Below are positions 8,098-16,304 of a stretch of DNA of 40,818 bases, one piece after another. Source of the stretch: a virus; IMG/VR virus record IMGVR_UViG_3300022221_000015, positions 1 to 40,818 of that record; one strand, written 5' to 3'. The notes under the pieces were generated by a model. It ran no database searches, was not told the DNA's origin, and was given only the letters and a program-made list of their open reading frames with translations. Position numbers and translations under genes: made by a program. Numbering within the stretch: position 1 is the first letter of the stretch; each line of letters opens with the position of its first letter.

Positions 8098-8844
8098 ATG
8101 GCTGTAGAAGAAGATGAGATCCTAGAAGATGAGATCCTGGAAGATGAGGAACTTGAGGAGGAACTCGAAGAAGAAGGAGACGGTGAAGAGGAAGAAGAGG
8201 ACGGAGATTTAGAGGAGGAAGAAGAAGAGTTTGACCCTGAGAAGGTTAAAAATCTCTTTGACCCTAATGAATATCCAAAAGAACTTCAACCAGCATTTAA
8301 GAAAATGCAGGGAATCTTCACTAGGAAGTTACAGGAAAATAAGGATAAACTCACCTTAGTTGAATTAATGGAGAGTAATCCGGAAGAACTTGTAGCAATG
8401 CTGGCTAAGAAGACTGGACTTACGGTGACTAAGGAGGCGGAGGAAGAAGGGAAGGAACTTTCTGAAACAGAGAAGTGGATAGTCGGGTTGATAAAGGAGC
8501 ATACTAAAGGTGCTGGCAGTGATATCAGAACTGAAGTGGCTCAAATGAAATCCGCTCAGAGACTTGAGTTGTTATCGGAGAAACATCCGGACTGGACTAT
8601 GTATGAAGATGAAATGGCCGCTATTGTTAAGAAGCATCCTACAATGGCAGACGATCTTGATACTGTTTATACCTTGGCCAAGAAGTCTATCGATGAAGCT
8701 GGTACTGTATTAGCGCGTAGTAAAAAGAAAAAGCAAGTGGCTACAAAGACAAGGACAAGTAAGAAGGTTAAGTCGGAACCTCGTCCTAAAACTGCCAAGG
8801 AAGCTCTCGAAGCTGCCTTTAGTAAATTGTATGGGAAGGATTAG
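8098..8844 (+). CDS. capsid scaffolding protein
   Basis: A 248-residue protein with a very acidic first 50 residues (repeats of ILEDE, then runs of Glu), a helical, coiled-coil-prone middle and a basic C-terminal segment (KSKKKKQ and KKVKSEPRPK). An acidic helical protein with a basic end just before the major capsid gene is the normal scaffold arrangement, where the basic tail touches the capsid protein. Ribosome binding site AAGGAGGATGGT. It is separated from the capsid gene by palindrome copy 2. Confidence 0.8.
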   Translation: MAVEEDEILEDEILEDEELEEELEEEGDGEEEEEDGDLEEEEEEFDPEKVKNLFDPNEYPKELQPAFKKMQGIFTRKLQENKDKLTLVELMESNPEELVAMLAKKTGLTVTKEAEEEGKELSETEKWIVGLIKEHTKGAGSDIRTEVAQMKSAQRLELLSEKHPDWTMYEDEMAAIVKKHPTMADDLDTVYTLAKKSIDEAGTVLARSKKKKQVATKTRTSKKVKSEPRPKTAKEALEAAFSKLYGKD

Positions 8845-8875
8845 TACAATAAACCATTAAGGTCCATTGGACAAT
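8841..8875. promoter_or_regulatory. 35-bp palindrome, copy 2
   Basis: Half-sites TTAGTACAATAAACC and, on the other strand, ATTGTCCAATGGACC with a 5-bp centre. It overlaps the scaffold stop codon and lies 20 bp upstream of the major capsid start. It could boost or separately control capsid expression, or act as an RNA hairpin or processing site in the transcript. Confidence 0.7.
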
Positions 8876-8895
8876 AAATAAGGAGGAATTAAATT

Positions 8896-9987
8896 ATGGC
8901 ACCTAGTCAAAGAACTATAGACTATGATGCTGTTCTAGCCACTACCCTAGATGCTTATAGGCCAGAGATGGTTAATAACATCGCTAAGGAAAGTGTCCTT
9001 ATGTCTGCTATTAAAGAGAAAGGTGGTTACCGTTCTCAAGACGGTGGTGATAGAATCAGAATCGAATTGATGTATGGAAAGACTCCGGTCGCTTCCTACT
9101 CCGGTTACGATACTCTTGATACCACTCCAGCAGATGGTATGACAACTGCTTTTTATGATTGGCGTCAAATCGCGACTCCAATTGCTATTAGCAGGAAAGA
9201 GGAAAGAAAGAACAGCGGAAAATCTAAGATCATATCGCTCTTAGATAGTAAGATCAAACAGGCAGAAATGTCAATAACCGAAGAATTGAATTACCAACTT
9301 CTTGGTAAGACAGTTTCAGGTGGAGTATTTGTAGAAGGTAATAATACTAAAGATATTACCTCTCTTGCTCAAATGCTTCCGAAAAACCCAGGTGGGGCAG
9401 TTAGTATTGGTAATATTGACCCATCTACGTATTCTTGGTGGAGACCTAAAGTTGTTGACGGTTCTACGGACGGAGCTACAACTCAGGACACTAATACAAA
9501 CGCCGGTTTCGATCTGAATACATATGCAGAACTTCGGCAGGCTATGAAGAGAACTTATAACTTCTGTACTCGTGGCCCCGGTGGAGCTCCTAATATGGTC
9601 ATGACCGATCAAGTTGGTTACGAGACGTATGAGAATGCTCTTGAGGATAAAGTTCGTTATGGTGTTGAGTCCGCTCATATGCCTTTCGATAATATCCTGT
9701 TCAAGCCTGGTTGTCCCATCTATTGGGATGAGCAAATGCCTGACATAGAGAATGGAGCGAATTATGAGAATCCTAATGCTACTCCTACATCTACCTTCTA
9801 CTTCCTTAATACGAAGTTCCTGGAGATAGTATACGATAGCCAGACGGACTTCATGACAACTGCATTCACCAAGCCTGAGAATCAAGATGCCAAAGTGGCT
9901 CACATTCTCTGGTATGGTAATCTTACCTGTAGTAATAGAAGGAAGCAAGGTCTTCTCTACGGTGTAAGTCAATCTATAACTTCATAA
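8896..9987 (+). CDS. major capsid protein
   Basis: A 363-residue protein directly after the scaffold gene, with a very strong ribosome binding site (AAGGAGGAATTAAATT). The sequence includes an N-terminal arm, a GGYRSQDGGDRIRIEL-type beta region (about 43-58), a helical segment around 105-140 (KSKIISLLDSKIKQAEMS) and a C-terminal beta region, consistent with an HK97-fold capsid subunit. The call rests on position, size and expression signals. No protease gene was recognised nearby. Confidence 0.8.
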   Translation: MAPSQRTIDYDAVLATTLDAYRPEMVNNIAKESVLMSAIKEKGGYRSQDGGDRIRIELMYGKTPVASYSGYDTLDTTPADGMTTAFYDWRQIATPIAISRKEERKNSGKSKIISLLDSKIKQAEMSITEELNYQLLGKTVSGGVFVEGNNTKDITSLAQMLPKNPGGAVSIGNIDPSTYSWWRPKVVDGSTDGATTQDTNTNAGFDLNTYAELRQAMKRTYNFCTRGPGGAPNMVMTDQVGYETYENALEDKVRYGVESAHMPFDNILFKPGCPIYWDEQMPDIENGANYENPNATPTSTFYFLNTKFLEIVYDSQTDFMTTAFTKPENQDAKVAHILWYGNLTCSNRRKQGLLYGVSQSITS

Positions 9988-10006
9988 TCCAAAGGAGGAA
10001 ATTAAT

Positions 10007-10459
10007 ATGTTATGGCAAAGAATTAACAGAGGCGATCCTGAGAAATGTTTCATTGTTGTTTACAACAGTTACTCAACAGCCTCACTAACAAATGGGCAAG
10101 CGGTATCTTGGGACTATGTAACTGATGCCGATGGTGTCGGAGTTACTCTTCCCCCGGCTCGTGCGGTATCTGGAGGTACATCTATTGCAGGTGTTGCCGC
10201 TGATACGATAGCCGCTGGTGAGTACGGACTCTGCCAGACTTACGGTTACCATAGTGCGGTAAGGATGAGGACTGCTACAGGTGGTTCTCCAGCGATTGCT
10301 GCTGGGCGTCCATTGGTAATGAGTGCTCTTACCACATTCGCTCTTGAAAGTGTTTCAACAGCCTCGACTGCGGTATTGACATTCCCTTGTGGATTCTCTC
10401 TCGCTGCTCAAGCTAGTTGGACTACTAAGGCAGTCGCTGCCTTTATCAAAGCACTGTAG
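10007..10459 (+). CDS. probable head decoration protein
   Basis: A 150-residue protein rich in Ala, Gly, Ser and Thr, with an AGVAADTIAAGEYG stretch near residue 65. This is the composition of capsid cement or decoration proteins with a small beta-barrel (DUF2190-like). It follows the capsid gene, has AAAGGAGGAAATTA as ribosome binding site, and is followed by a strong terminator, as expected for abundant head proteins. Exact family not confirmed. Confidence 0.65.
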   Translation: MLWQRINRGDPEKCFIVVYNSYSTASLTNGQAVSWDYVTDADGVGVTLPPARAVSGGTSIAGVAADTIAAGEYGLCQTYGYHSAVRMRTATGGSPAIAAGRPLVMSALTTFALESVSTASTAVLTFPCGFSLAAQASWTTKAVAAFIKAL

Positions 10460-10467
10460 TTTTATTT

Positions 10468-10500
10468 GGGAGGAGGACTATTCTTCTCCTCCCTTTTTTT
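10468..10500 (+). terminator. rho-independent terminator after the head genes
   Basis: GGGAGGAG (10468-10475) pairs with CTCCTCCC (10486-10493) and is followed by seven T. It splits the late operon into head and tail parts, lowering read-through into the tail genes. Confidence 0.9.
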
Positions 10501-10528
10501 CTAACACTAATTCAATAAGGGGTTTAAA

Positions 10529-10804
10529 ATGAGTGAAGCAGTTGTAGGTAAGTACGAAGGTAGGAAGAAAACATACTTAGAGATAAATGGACTAGGTCAT
10601 GATTCCATTCTACGTTGCGGTAAATGCCTTAAGTTAATACTCATGGAAGATGTAAAGAAGAACGGTCAATGTCACCTATGTGGCAGTACTAAGGTAACGG
10701 AAGTAAGAACACTTACAGATGAAGAGAGAAACCAGATTATTAATGAGATGGATTTTCCCTTCAAAGAAGAGTTCTTAAAGGAGTTTACCAATGACAAAAA
10801 ATAA
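10529..10804 (+). CDS. small zinc-ribbon protein
   Basis: A 91-residue protein with CGKC (about 31-34) and CHLCG (about 47-51), a four-cysteine zinc ribbon, then an acidic helical C-terminus. It overlaps the glycosyltransferase-methyltransferase gene by 14 bp, so the two are probably co-translated and may work together. The precise role is unknown. Confidence 0.7.
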   Translation: MSEAVVGKYEGRKKTYLEINGLGHDSILRCGKCLKLILMEDVKKNGQCHLCGSTKVTEVRTLTDEERNQIINEMDFPFKEEFLKEFTNDKK

Positions 10805-12173
10805 GAAGAAAGTATTTATAGGAATACCTTGTTTCGGAACAGTAGCACCAGAGATATTGGAAGATTGGATGAGATGGACATATCACCTTGGTAGGCGATT
10901 GACCAATTATGATTTCTTCCTTGGAATTAAAACTAAGAGTGAACAGTTCAGAGCTAGGAATTCAATAGTAACAGCGGCTAGGCAGATAGGGGCCGATTAT
11001 CTTCTCATGCTGGATGATGATATGATTATTGATATTGATAAGAATATTGGAGAGAGTTCTAGTTATTCTTTTATTGATAAGCTCATCAATCACGGGAAGG
11101 ATATTTGTGGAGCCTTATATTACCACCGTGGTGGAGAGTGTCGTCCTATAGCCATGATGGAATATGGAACTGCTCATAGGTTCTTAAGGGATGATGAGAT
11201 AACTCATTCACTTCAAGAGGTAGATGTAGCCGGTGGTGGTTGCCTTATGATTGATATGAAGGTATTCGACGGACTGAAGGAACCTTATTTCGCTCCTGAA
11301 TTCGAATATGGAACGGATATACAACTATGTAAGAAGGCGAAGGAAGCTGGATTCTCCGTGTTCATAGATTCGAGTATTGAATTCGGACACCTTAAGAATG
11401 AGCGTTCTATCGTTACTTCCAGAAACCGTCACATTCATATGGCTCAAGATATGGTAGCCGGTGAGGAGAGTGTGAAGTTTGTAACCAGTGAAATTCTTAT
11501 GGATCTTGTTGAGGATGCCAAGAAGTTTACCGGTTACAATACTATAGACGAGATGGTAGGTGCTGGTAATTCCTTCATGGATGAATGGGAAGAAGGACTT
11601 GGTCCAGAGGAAGTAGCAGATTGGTACAGGAAGTATCCTAATGAGAGAGTGGCTAGGCAGGTGGCTTATCTCACGCAGACTGCTCATAAGAAACAACTAT
11701 TGGATACAGTTCTCCAGTCCGTCTCTGATGCCAAACCTTATCGTATTCTAGACTTCGGTTGTGGAACTGGTACTATTGGATATGAGCTTGCTAAGAGAGG
11801 TCATGATGTTCACTTTATGGATATAAAAGATACAGCAACATTTAAGTTTCTCCAATGGAGAATTAAAGAGAATAATCTCAAAGGTATATTTATAGATTCA
11901 CATGGAGGTCCTCCAGTAGGATTGGATGGGAATAAGTTTGATGTTATAATCGCTATGGATTCCATAGAGCATATAGAGGATTGGCCAGAAGCCGTTAGGA
12001 TACTTGCTGATAGGTTAGATTCTCAAGGAGTAATGTTCTCGAATAACGGAATACTAGACGATCAAGGACACCCTGAGCATTTCCCACTTAAGCCTAAGGA
12101 TTTCCAGATTGAAATGATTAAGAACGGATTGCAACCAGTAAATCAAATTACGTATATTAAACAAGGAGGTTAA
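10791..12173 (+). CDS. glycosyltransferase-methyltransferase fusion
   Basis: A 460-residue two-domain enzyme. Residues about 7-240 look like a GT-A glycosyltransferase: FRARNSIVTAARQIGADYLL followed by LDDDM, with D75-D77 as the likely metal and sugar-nucleotide site. Residues about 300-460 are a class I SAM-dependent methyltransferase with motif I ILDFGCGTG (319-327). It sits inside the structural operon between head and tail genes. Modification of a virion or host-surface glycan is a reasonable inference; DNA modification is less likely from the position. Substrates are unknown. Confidence 0.8.
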   Translation: MTKNKKKVFIGIPCFGTVAPEILEDWMRWTYHLGRRLTNYDFFLGIKTKSEQFRARNSIVTAARQIGADYLLMLDDDMIIDIDKNIGESSSYSFIDKLINHGKDICGALYYHRGGECRPIAMMEYGTAHRFLRDDEITHSLQEVDVAGGGCLMIDMKVFDGLKEPYFAPEFEYGTDIQLCKKAKEAGFSVFIDSSIEFGHLKNERSIVTSRNRHIHMAQDMVAGEESVKFVTSEILMDLVEDAKKFTGYNTIDEMVGAGNSFMDEWEEGLGPEEVADWYRKYPNERVARQVAYLTQTAHKKQLLDTVLQSVSDAKPYRILDFGCGTGTIGYELAKRGHDVHFMDIKDTATFKFLQWRIKENNLKGIFIDSHGGPPVGLDGNKFDVIIAMDSIEHIEDWPEAVRILADRLDSQGVMFSNNGILDDQGHPEHFPLKPKDFQIEMIKNGLQPVNQITYIKQGG

Positions 12174-12174
12174 C

Positions 12175-12444
12175 ATGTTATCGCCAATAATCGAAAGAGT
12201 TTCATTGTATTCTACTAACCATGGTGGAATTAGATTCCACGACTTCAATCTTGTTCAGACTACACTAGGAGCTATGATTGAAAGTAGGAATCTGTCTCCT
12301 ATCCCAGTTGAGCAAGGTGCGGATATAGCTAATTTCGATCAGGAGAATAATGAGATTACGGCGTTGAGACAAGTAGATGAGAATAAGATATTTGGTTGGT
12401 ATTCTCATAATGGAAGCCAGGTACCTTATGATGTGAGGATTTAA
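12175..12444 (+). CDS. small structural-operon protein, unknown
   Basis: An 89-residue protein of no recognised family. Ribosome binding site AAGGAGGTTAAC; its stop directly abuts the next start (12445). Its place between the fusion enzyme and the adaptor suggests a head-tail junction or tail component. Confidence 0.6.
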   Translation: MLSPIIERVSLYSTNHGGIRFHDFNLVQTTLGAMIESRNLSPIPVEQGADIANFDQENNEITALRQVDENKIFGWYSHNGSQVPYDVRI

Positions 12445-13107
12445 ATGTTTATATTATCCGACCTAAAGACAAGAGTTAAGGATATAATTGGAGACTTTTC
12501 TCCAGAGACTCTTTGGGATTCTACTCTCGATGCCGGGATTGAGGATTATATTAATGATGCCTTTGAGGAAATCAGTGTTAAAACTGGAGCCTATAAAGAG
12601 CAGATGTATATTCCTCTTTCGGCCGGAAAGAGAAGTTATCAGATAGTTCCCAGTTCGCGAGGAGGCCAGTTTTTATATCCAACGAATGTACGTCTTATGG
12701 GACAAAGGCGTGACTTGGTACTAACCGATGTTCGCAAATTGTCACGTAACGACTACAGGTGGATGACAAGAACTGGCTCTCCTCAAGAATTTTACATGGT
12801 CGGAGTTGATGTTATTAGAACTGTTCCCTATTCAAGTGAGGGAGGGGATGTATTACTTCTAGAGGGTGTGGTCATTCCACCCTCCTATTCTTCAAACACG
12901 GAACCAATAGATATTCAAGATAGTTTTATTAATACAATTTGCGAGTATGCCAGTTACATGATGCTTCTGGAGATGAGAAAACTTCCAGCGGCTAGTAAAG
13001 CTTTTACCATGTATGCCCAGAGTATAGGGTTATATGATAATAAAGTTATCAATAAAACTAATAAGGTTTGGAAACTAGAAGGAGTAGGTTCAAATGAATC
13101 TTGGTGA
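12445..13107 (+). CDS. head-tail connector/adaptor-like protein
   Basis: A 220-residue protein with an N-terminal helix-rich segment (LKTRVKDIIGD, then YINDAFEEISVKTG), a beta-rich middle and a C-terminal helical bundle (about 165-205). This resembles podovirus adaptor proteins that bind under the portal. It overlaps the next gene, which has a similar N-terminus and may be a related junction protein. Confidence 0.6.
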   Translation: MFILSDLKTRVKDIIGDFSPETLWDSTLDAGIEDYINDAFEEISVKTGAYKEQMYIPLSAGKRSYQIVPSSRGGQFLYPTNVRLMGQRRDLVLTDVRKLSRNDYRWMTRTGSPQEFYMVGVDVIRTVPYSSEGGDVLLLEGVVIPPSYSSNTEPIDIQDSFINTICEYASYMMLLEMRKLPAASKAFTMYAQSIGLYDNKVINKTNKVWKLEGVGSNESW

Positions 13108-14134
13108 TAGTAGGAATAAAATTAGGAGAATGGTTAGGGATAAGGGAAGTAATATCTTCTCGGATTCTCAAATAGATAGGATATGGAACGAGATGCAATA
13201 TAAGTTTGCAGCCGATACAGATATCCTTGAAGAGGAAGTTGTTCTCCCAGTTCCTGCTCTTATACAAATGGTTTATACCTATAGATGGGAAGATGAGTAT
13301 GCTGGGAAACCTTCGAATCTTCTATATTCTTTTATGGATGACTATACTTATACACAACCATGGGAGCCTATTATTCTCCGGCCTATAACTCCAACTATAG
13401 ATGGAGGTATTACCAGTACTCAATCATGGGAGGCGTTCTATGCTAATGTCCAGAACAGATTGGTGCATTATTTCCCTAGTGATTACCTTACTTATTCTTT
13501 CGTGGCTTATGACGAGAAACCAATAGAGAGTCAGAATAGGAAGAAACTAGATACAGGGAATGAAGCATTTCTTACCAAGACAGGAGTTAATCCTGTTCTC
13601 TATGTAGATGATTATTCCTCTGGGATATTTTATCTCTATCCTAAGGTTACGAGTGCGTATGGAGGACAGGAGCTTAATTTAGATACCGGGGTGGTGGGAT
13701 ATGATAGTGGAGGGAATATTAATCCAGATAACGATTATGGAGCCGTTGTCTATTCCAGTGAGTATCACATAGATAATGATTACGGAGTTGTTACGAGTTT
13801 TAATATTCCTGCGAATAACCTCACTCTTATTTATTCTAGAATTCCTAGGATGATTAGCGAGGATACGAATAAAAGTGATCTTCCTATGTGGTGCCTTAAG
13901 TATGTAGAGTTTGCAGTATTAGAAAGACTCTTTCGGATGGAAACTGATATACAGAATTTAGAACTTTCTCAACACTTTGGAGATAGGTACAATGCAGGAT
14001 TAAGATTGGTAAGTGAGTATAAATCTAACTGTAAAACTATGAGAGCTTATAAATTGGAACAAGAGAACCATAAAACTAATTATCGGAGAAGGCTCGCTGA
14101 TCTTCCTAGCCATTATCCATCCTACTGGAGATAA
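13094..14134 (+). CDS. tail adaptor-like structural protein
   Basis: A 346-residue protein. Its N-terminus (SRNKIRRMVRDKGSNIFSD, then IDRIWNEMQ) resembles the N-terminal helices of the preceding protein and of connector families. The middle is Tyr/Asp/Gly-rich and the C-terminus helical (about 285-330). GGAG lies 9 bp before ATG, and the start overlaps the upstream gene by 14 bp. A tail-adaptor role is inferred from order and resemblance. Confidence 0.55.
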   Translation: MNLGDSRNKIRRMVRDKGSNIFSDSQIDRIWNEMQYKFAADTDILEEEVVLPVPALIQMVYTYRWEDEYAGKPSNLLYSFMDDYTYTQPWEPIILRPITPTIDGGITSTQSWEAFYANVQNRLVHYFPSDYLTYSFVAYDEKPIESQNRKKLDTGNEAFLTKTGVNPVLYVDDYSSGIFYLYPKVTSAYGGQELNLDTGVVGYDSGGNINPDNDYGAVVYSSEYHIDNDYGVVTSFNIPANNLTLIYSRIPRMISEDTNKSDLPMWCLKYVEFAVLERLFRMETDIQNLELSQHFGDRYNAGLRLVSEYKSNCKTMRAYKLEQENHKTNYRRRLADLPSHYPSYWR

Positions 14135-14137
14135 GAT

Positions 14138-15403
14138 ATGACTATTGAGAAAGGTAAAATAGGGGTTGAGGATATTGAATTTGGAACTGATACTTTTACT
14201 AGGACTGGAAGGAGTGGAACGCCAATTACTGTTAGTAAGTTTAACGCTTCGCATCTTCCCATAGCAGATGCAGGAAGTAAGTTCACCAGTGAAACTACAG
14301 AAGGAGCCCTTCAAGAATGTCTTACTGAAAATGGAGAAGGTTCTGGAGCGAAGAATTATACTAATAAAAGTGGTGCCCAGCGTGTAGCTGGAGATGTAGT
14401 AAGGATAGATACAGATACCGATGAAGCGTTTGAATTAACTACTACCAGTGGTGATACTCTCGTCTTTGGAGTAGTTGCTGAGACAATTGAGAATGATGCT
14501 TCTGGTAAGGTCATAACAGGTGGGTATGTTTCCGCTATTAAAGTGGATGGAGCATGTGCTAGAGGTTCCTATCTAAAGACAAGTTCTACTACTACTAAGG
14601 CAACACCTATAGCAAGTTACGAATCAGGGGCCTTCGCTATAGCACTTACAAGTGTAGGTGGTGCGGGAGAAGTTAGTGCTTTTATTTTCGGAGGTATCTC
14701 AGCAAATTATCTTCCTCTTACTGGAGGAACAATGACTGACGAATTTACCAGTGCAGGTAGGAGAGTTGGATATGTTGCTAAGTCCTCTGCTTATCAGACG
14801 GTAGATACAGACGAGTTCATAGACGTAGCTGCTGGAGCTGGAGGAGTTACAATAACTATACATAGTGCAGGGATATTGAAAGCAGGTAAAAGATGGTACA
14901 TACATAATGCAGACGGAGGGGCTGGTAATGTAACCATTGCTACCGAAGGAAGTGAGACTATTAACGGAAATGGTACGTTAGTATTATCTAATCAATATGA
15001 TGTTACCGAACTTGTGAGTGACGGAACTAATCTAACGTCAATAGGTACTCCTTACATATTAGACCCTATTAATGATACAGGGGAAGTTGTTCTAACAGAC
15101 CAAGCAACTATAACTACAGATGCAAGTTTAGGAACTGCCTTTACTGTAACACTGTCAGGTAATAGAACTCTAGGAGCTCCTTCTAATCCTACAACTGGAC
15201 AAAGATGTATATGGAGACTCCTTCAAGATGGTACAGGTACAAGGACAATAACACTTGCTAGTGGTGCAGGAGGATTCAGATATGGAACAGATATTACAGG
15301 GATTACTCTATCTACTGCAGCCAATAAAGCAGATTACATAGCTGCTTATTATAATTCAACTGCCGATAGATGGGACGTAATCGGATTTATAAAGGGGTTT
15401 TGA
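14138..15403 (+). CDS. tail or head fibre-like protein
   Basis: A 421-residue protein rich in Gly, Thr, Ser and Ala. It contains LPLTGGTMTD near residue 191, a motif common in phage fibres, and ends with a compact Thr/Gly/Arg-rich domain. Residues 35-60 (ASHLPIADAGSKFTSETTE) also fit fibre shaft sequences. It probably helps contact the host or the virion surface. It is followed 2 bp later by a beta-propeller gene. Confidence 0.6.
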   Translation: MTIEKGKIGVEDIEFGTDTFTRTGRSGTPITVSKFNASHLPIADAGSKFTSETTEGALQECLTENGEGSGAKNYTNKSGAQRVAGDVVRIDTDTDEAFELTTTSGDTLVFGVVAETIENDASGKVITGGYVSAIKVDGACARGSYLKTSSTTTKATPIASYESGAFAIALTSVGGAGEVSAFIFGGISANYLPLTGGTMTDEFTSAGRRVGYVAKSSAYQTVDTDEFIDVAAGAGGVTITIHSAGILKAGKRWYIHNADGGAGNVTIATEGSETINGNGTLVLSNQYDVTELVSDGTNLTSIGTPYILDPINDTGEVVLTDQATITTDASLGTAFTVTLSGNRTLGAPSNPTTGQRCIWRLLQDGTGTRTITLASGAGGFRYGTDITGITLSTAANKADYIAAYYNSTADRWDVIGFIKGF

Positions 15404-15404
15404 T

Positions 15405-16304
15405 ATGTATTGGAGAAGTATAAGTAGATCATGCACTACTCTTGCGTACGGAGCGGGCCTATATGTTGTAGGAACTAACGACGCTAAAATTTACTCCTCT
15501 CCAGATTTAGTTACTTGGACTGAAAGAACTAATCCTGGAGGGTCTCTTCATGATGTAGTAAGTATATGCTGGAATGGGAGTATATTTGTTGGAGTAGGTA
15601 ATGATGGGTCATCATCTCCGGGAGGAAGTTATATCGTCACCTCTTCTGATGGAGTAACATGGACGGAGCGTACTGGTCCTGGAGATGATTCGCACCTGAA
15701 TAAAGTTGCATGGAACGGGTCTGTATTTTGTGCGGGAGGGTCTCAAGGAGTAACTAATACGTATATCATTACCTCTCCTGACGGTATTACGTGGACAGAA
15801 AGAACTTCTACCTTGACCAGCATACAAGGTATTGCATGGAACGGGTCTGTATTTTGTGCGGTTGGAGGAATAACTATAGAGACCTCTCCTGACGGTATTA
15901 CGTGGACAAGTAGGACTGTTGCAGGAAGTCCGGCAGGCATGGTAGATGTTACCTGGAACGGAACTGTATTCTGCTCTGTCGGTTATCAATCGGGTCCTCC
16001 ATATTCATATGCTGCGACCTCTCCTGACGGTATTACGTGGACAGAACGTACTACAGGAGCCTATTGGTTTTTATACGGAATAAATTCAGATGGGACAGAT
16101 TTGCGTGCAGTAGGATATGGCGGCTCAGGACCTGCTACTCAAGCCGTAAAATCTGTAGATGATGGCGTAACATGGACAGATTTTGACAATAGGGGTAATT
16201 TTAAAACGCCTAGTGATGTAGAATACACTAATAATCAATGGTTTGTTTTAAGCGATTATGGTAGTTATGTAGGAGTTGAGGGAGTTGGAATATTATGGAT
16301 GTAA
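15405..16304 (+). CDS. beta-propeller (Asp-box repeat) surface protein
   Basis: A 299-residue protein built of repeats of about 40 residues. Each carries an Asp-box-like TSPDGITWTERT or close variant plus a WNGSVFCAVG-type strand; at least six units are visible. Asp-box repeats mark blades of sialidase-like beta-propellers, often used for binding glycans. No sialidase arginine triad could be assigned, so binding rather than catalysis is more likely. Several repeats are nearly identical in DNA, showing recent internal duplication. Confidence 0.75.
   Translation: MYWRSISRSCTTLAYGAGLYVVGTNDAKIYSSPDLVTWTERTNPGGSLHDVVSICWNGSIFVGVGNDGSSSPGGSYIVTSSDGVTWTERTGPGDDSHLNKVAWNGSVFCAGGSQGVTNTYIITSPDGITWTERTSTLTSIQGIAWNGSVFCAVGGITIETSPDGITWTSRTVAGSPAGMVDVTWNGTVFCSVGYQSGPPYSYAATSPDGITWTERTTGAYWFLYGINSDGTDLRAVGYGGSGPATQAVKSVDDGVTWTDFDNRGNFKTPSDVEYTNNQWFVLSDYGSYVGVEGVGILWM
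15708..16046 (+). repeat. near-identical internal DNA repeats of the propeller gene
   Basis: A 28-bp stretch starting GCATGGAACGGGTCTG is identical at 15708-15735 and 15834-15861 (126 bp apart). A second word starting ACCTCTCCTGACGG recurs near 15771, 15882 and 16017. Identity at DNA level, not just protein level, points to recent duplication or ongoing gene conversion between blades. Confidence 0.85.

Noticed and set aside
9316-9972. A 218-codon open frame on the - strand inside the capsid gene.
   Set aside because: It lies wholly opposite the capsid gene, has no ribosome binding site, and its product has no protein-like pattern; it is a shadow of the real gene's codon use. The same holds for open frames opposite the terminase, portal, propeller and internal protein genes.
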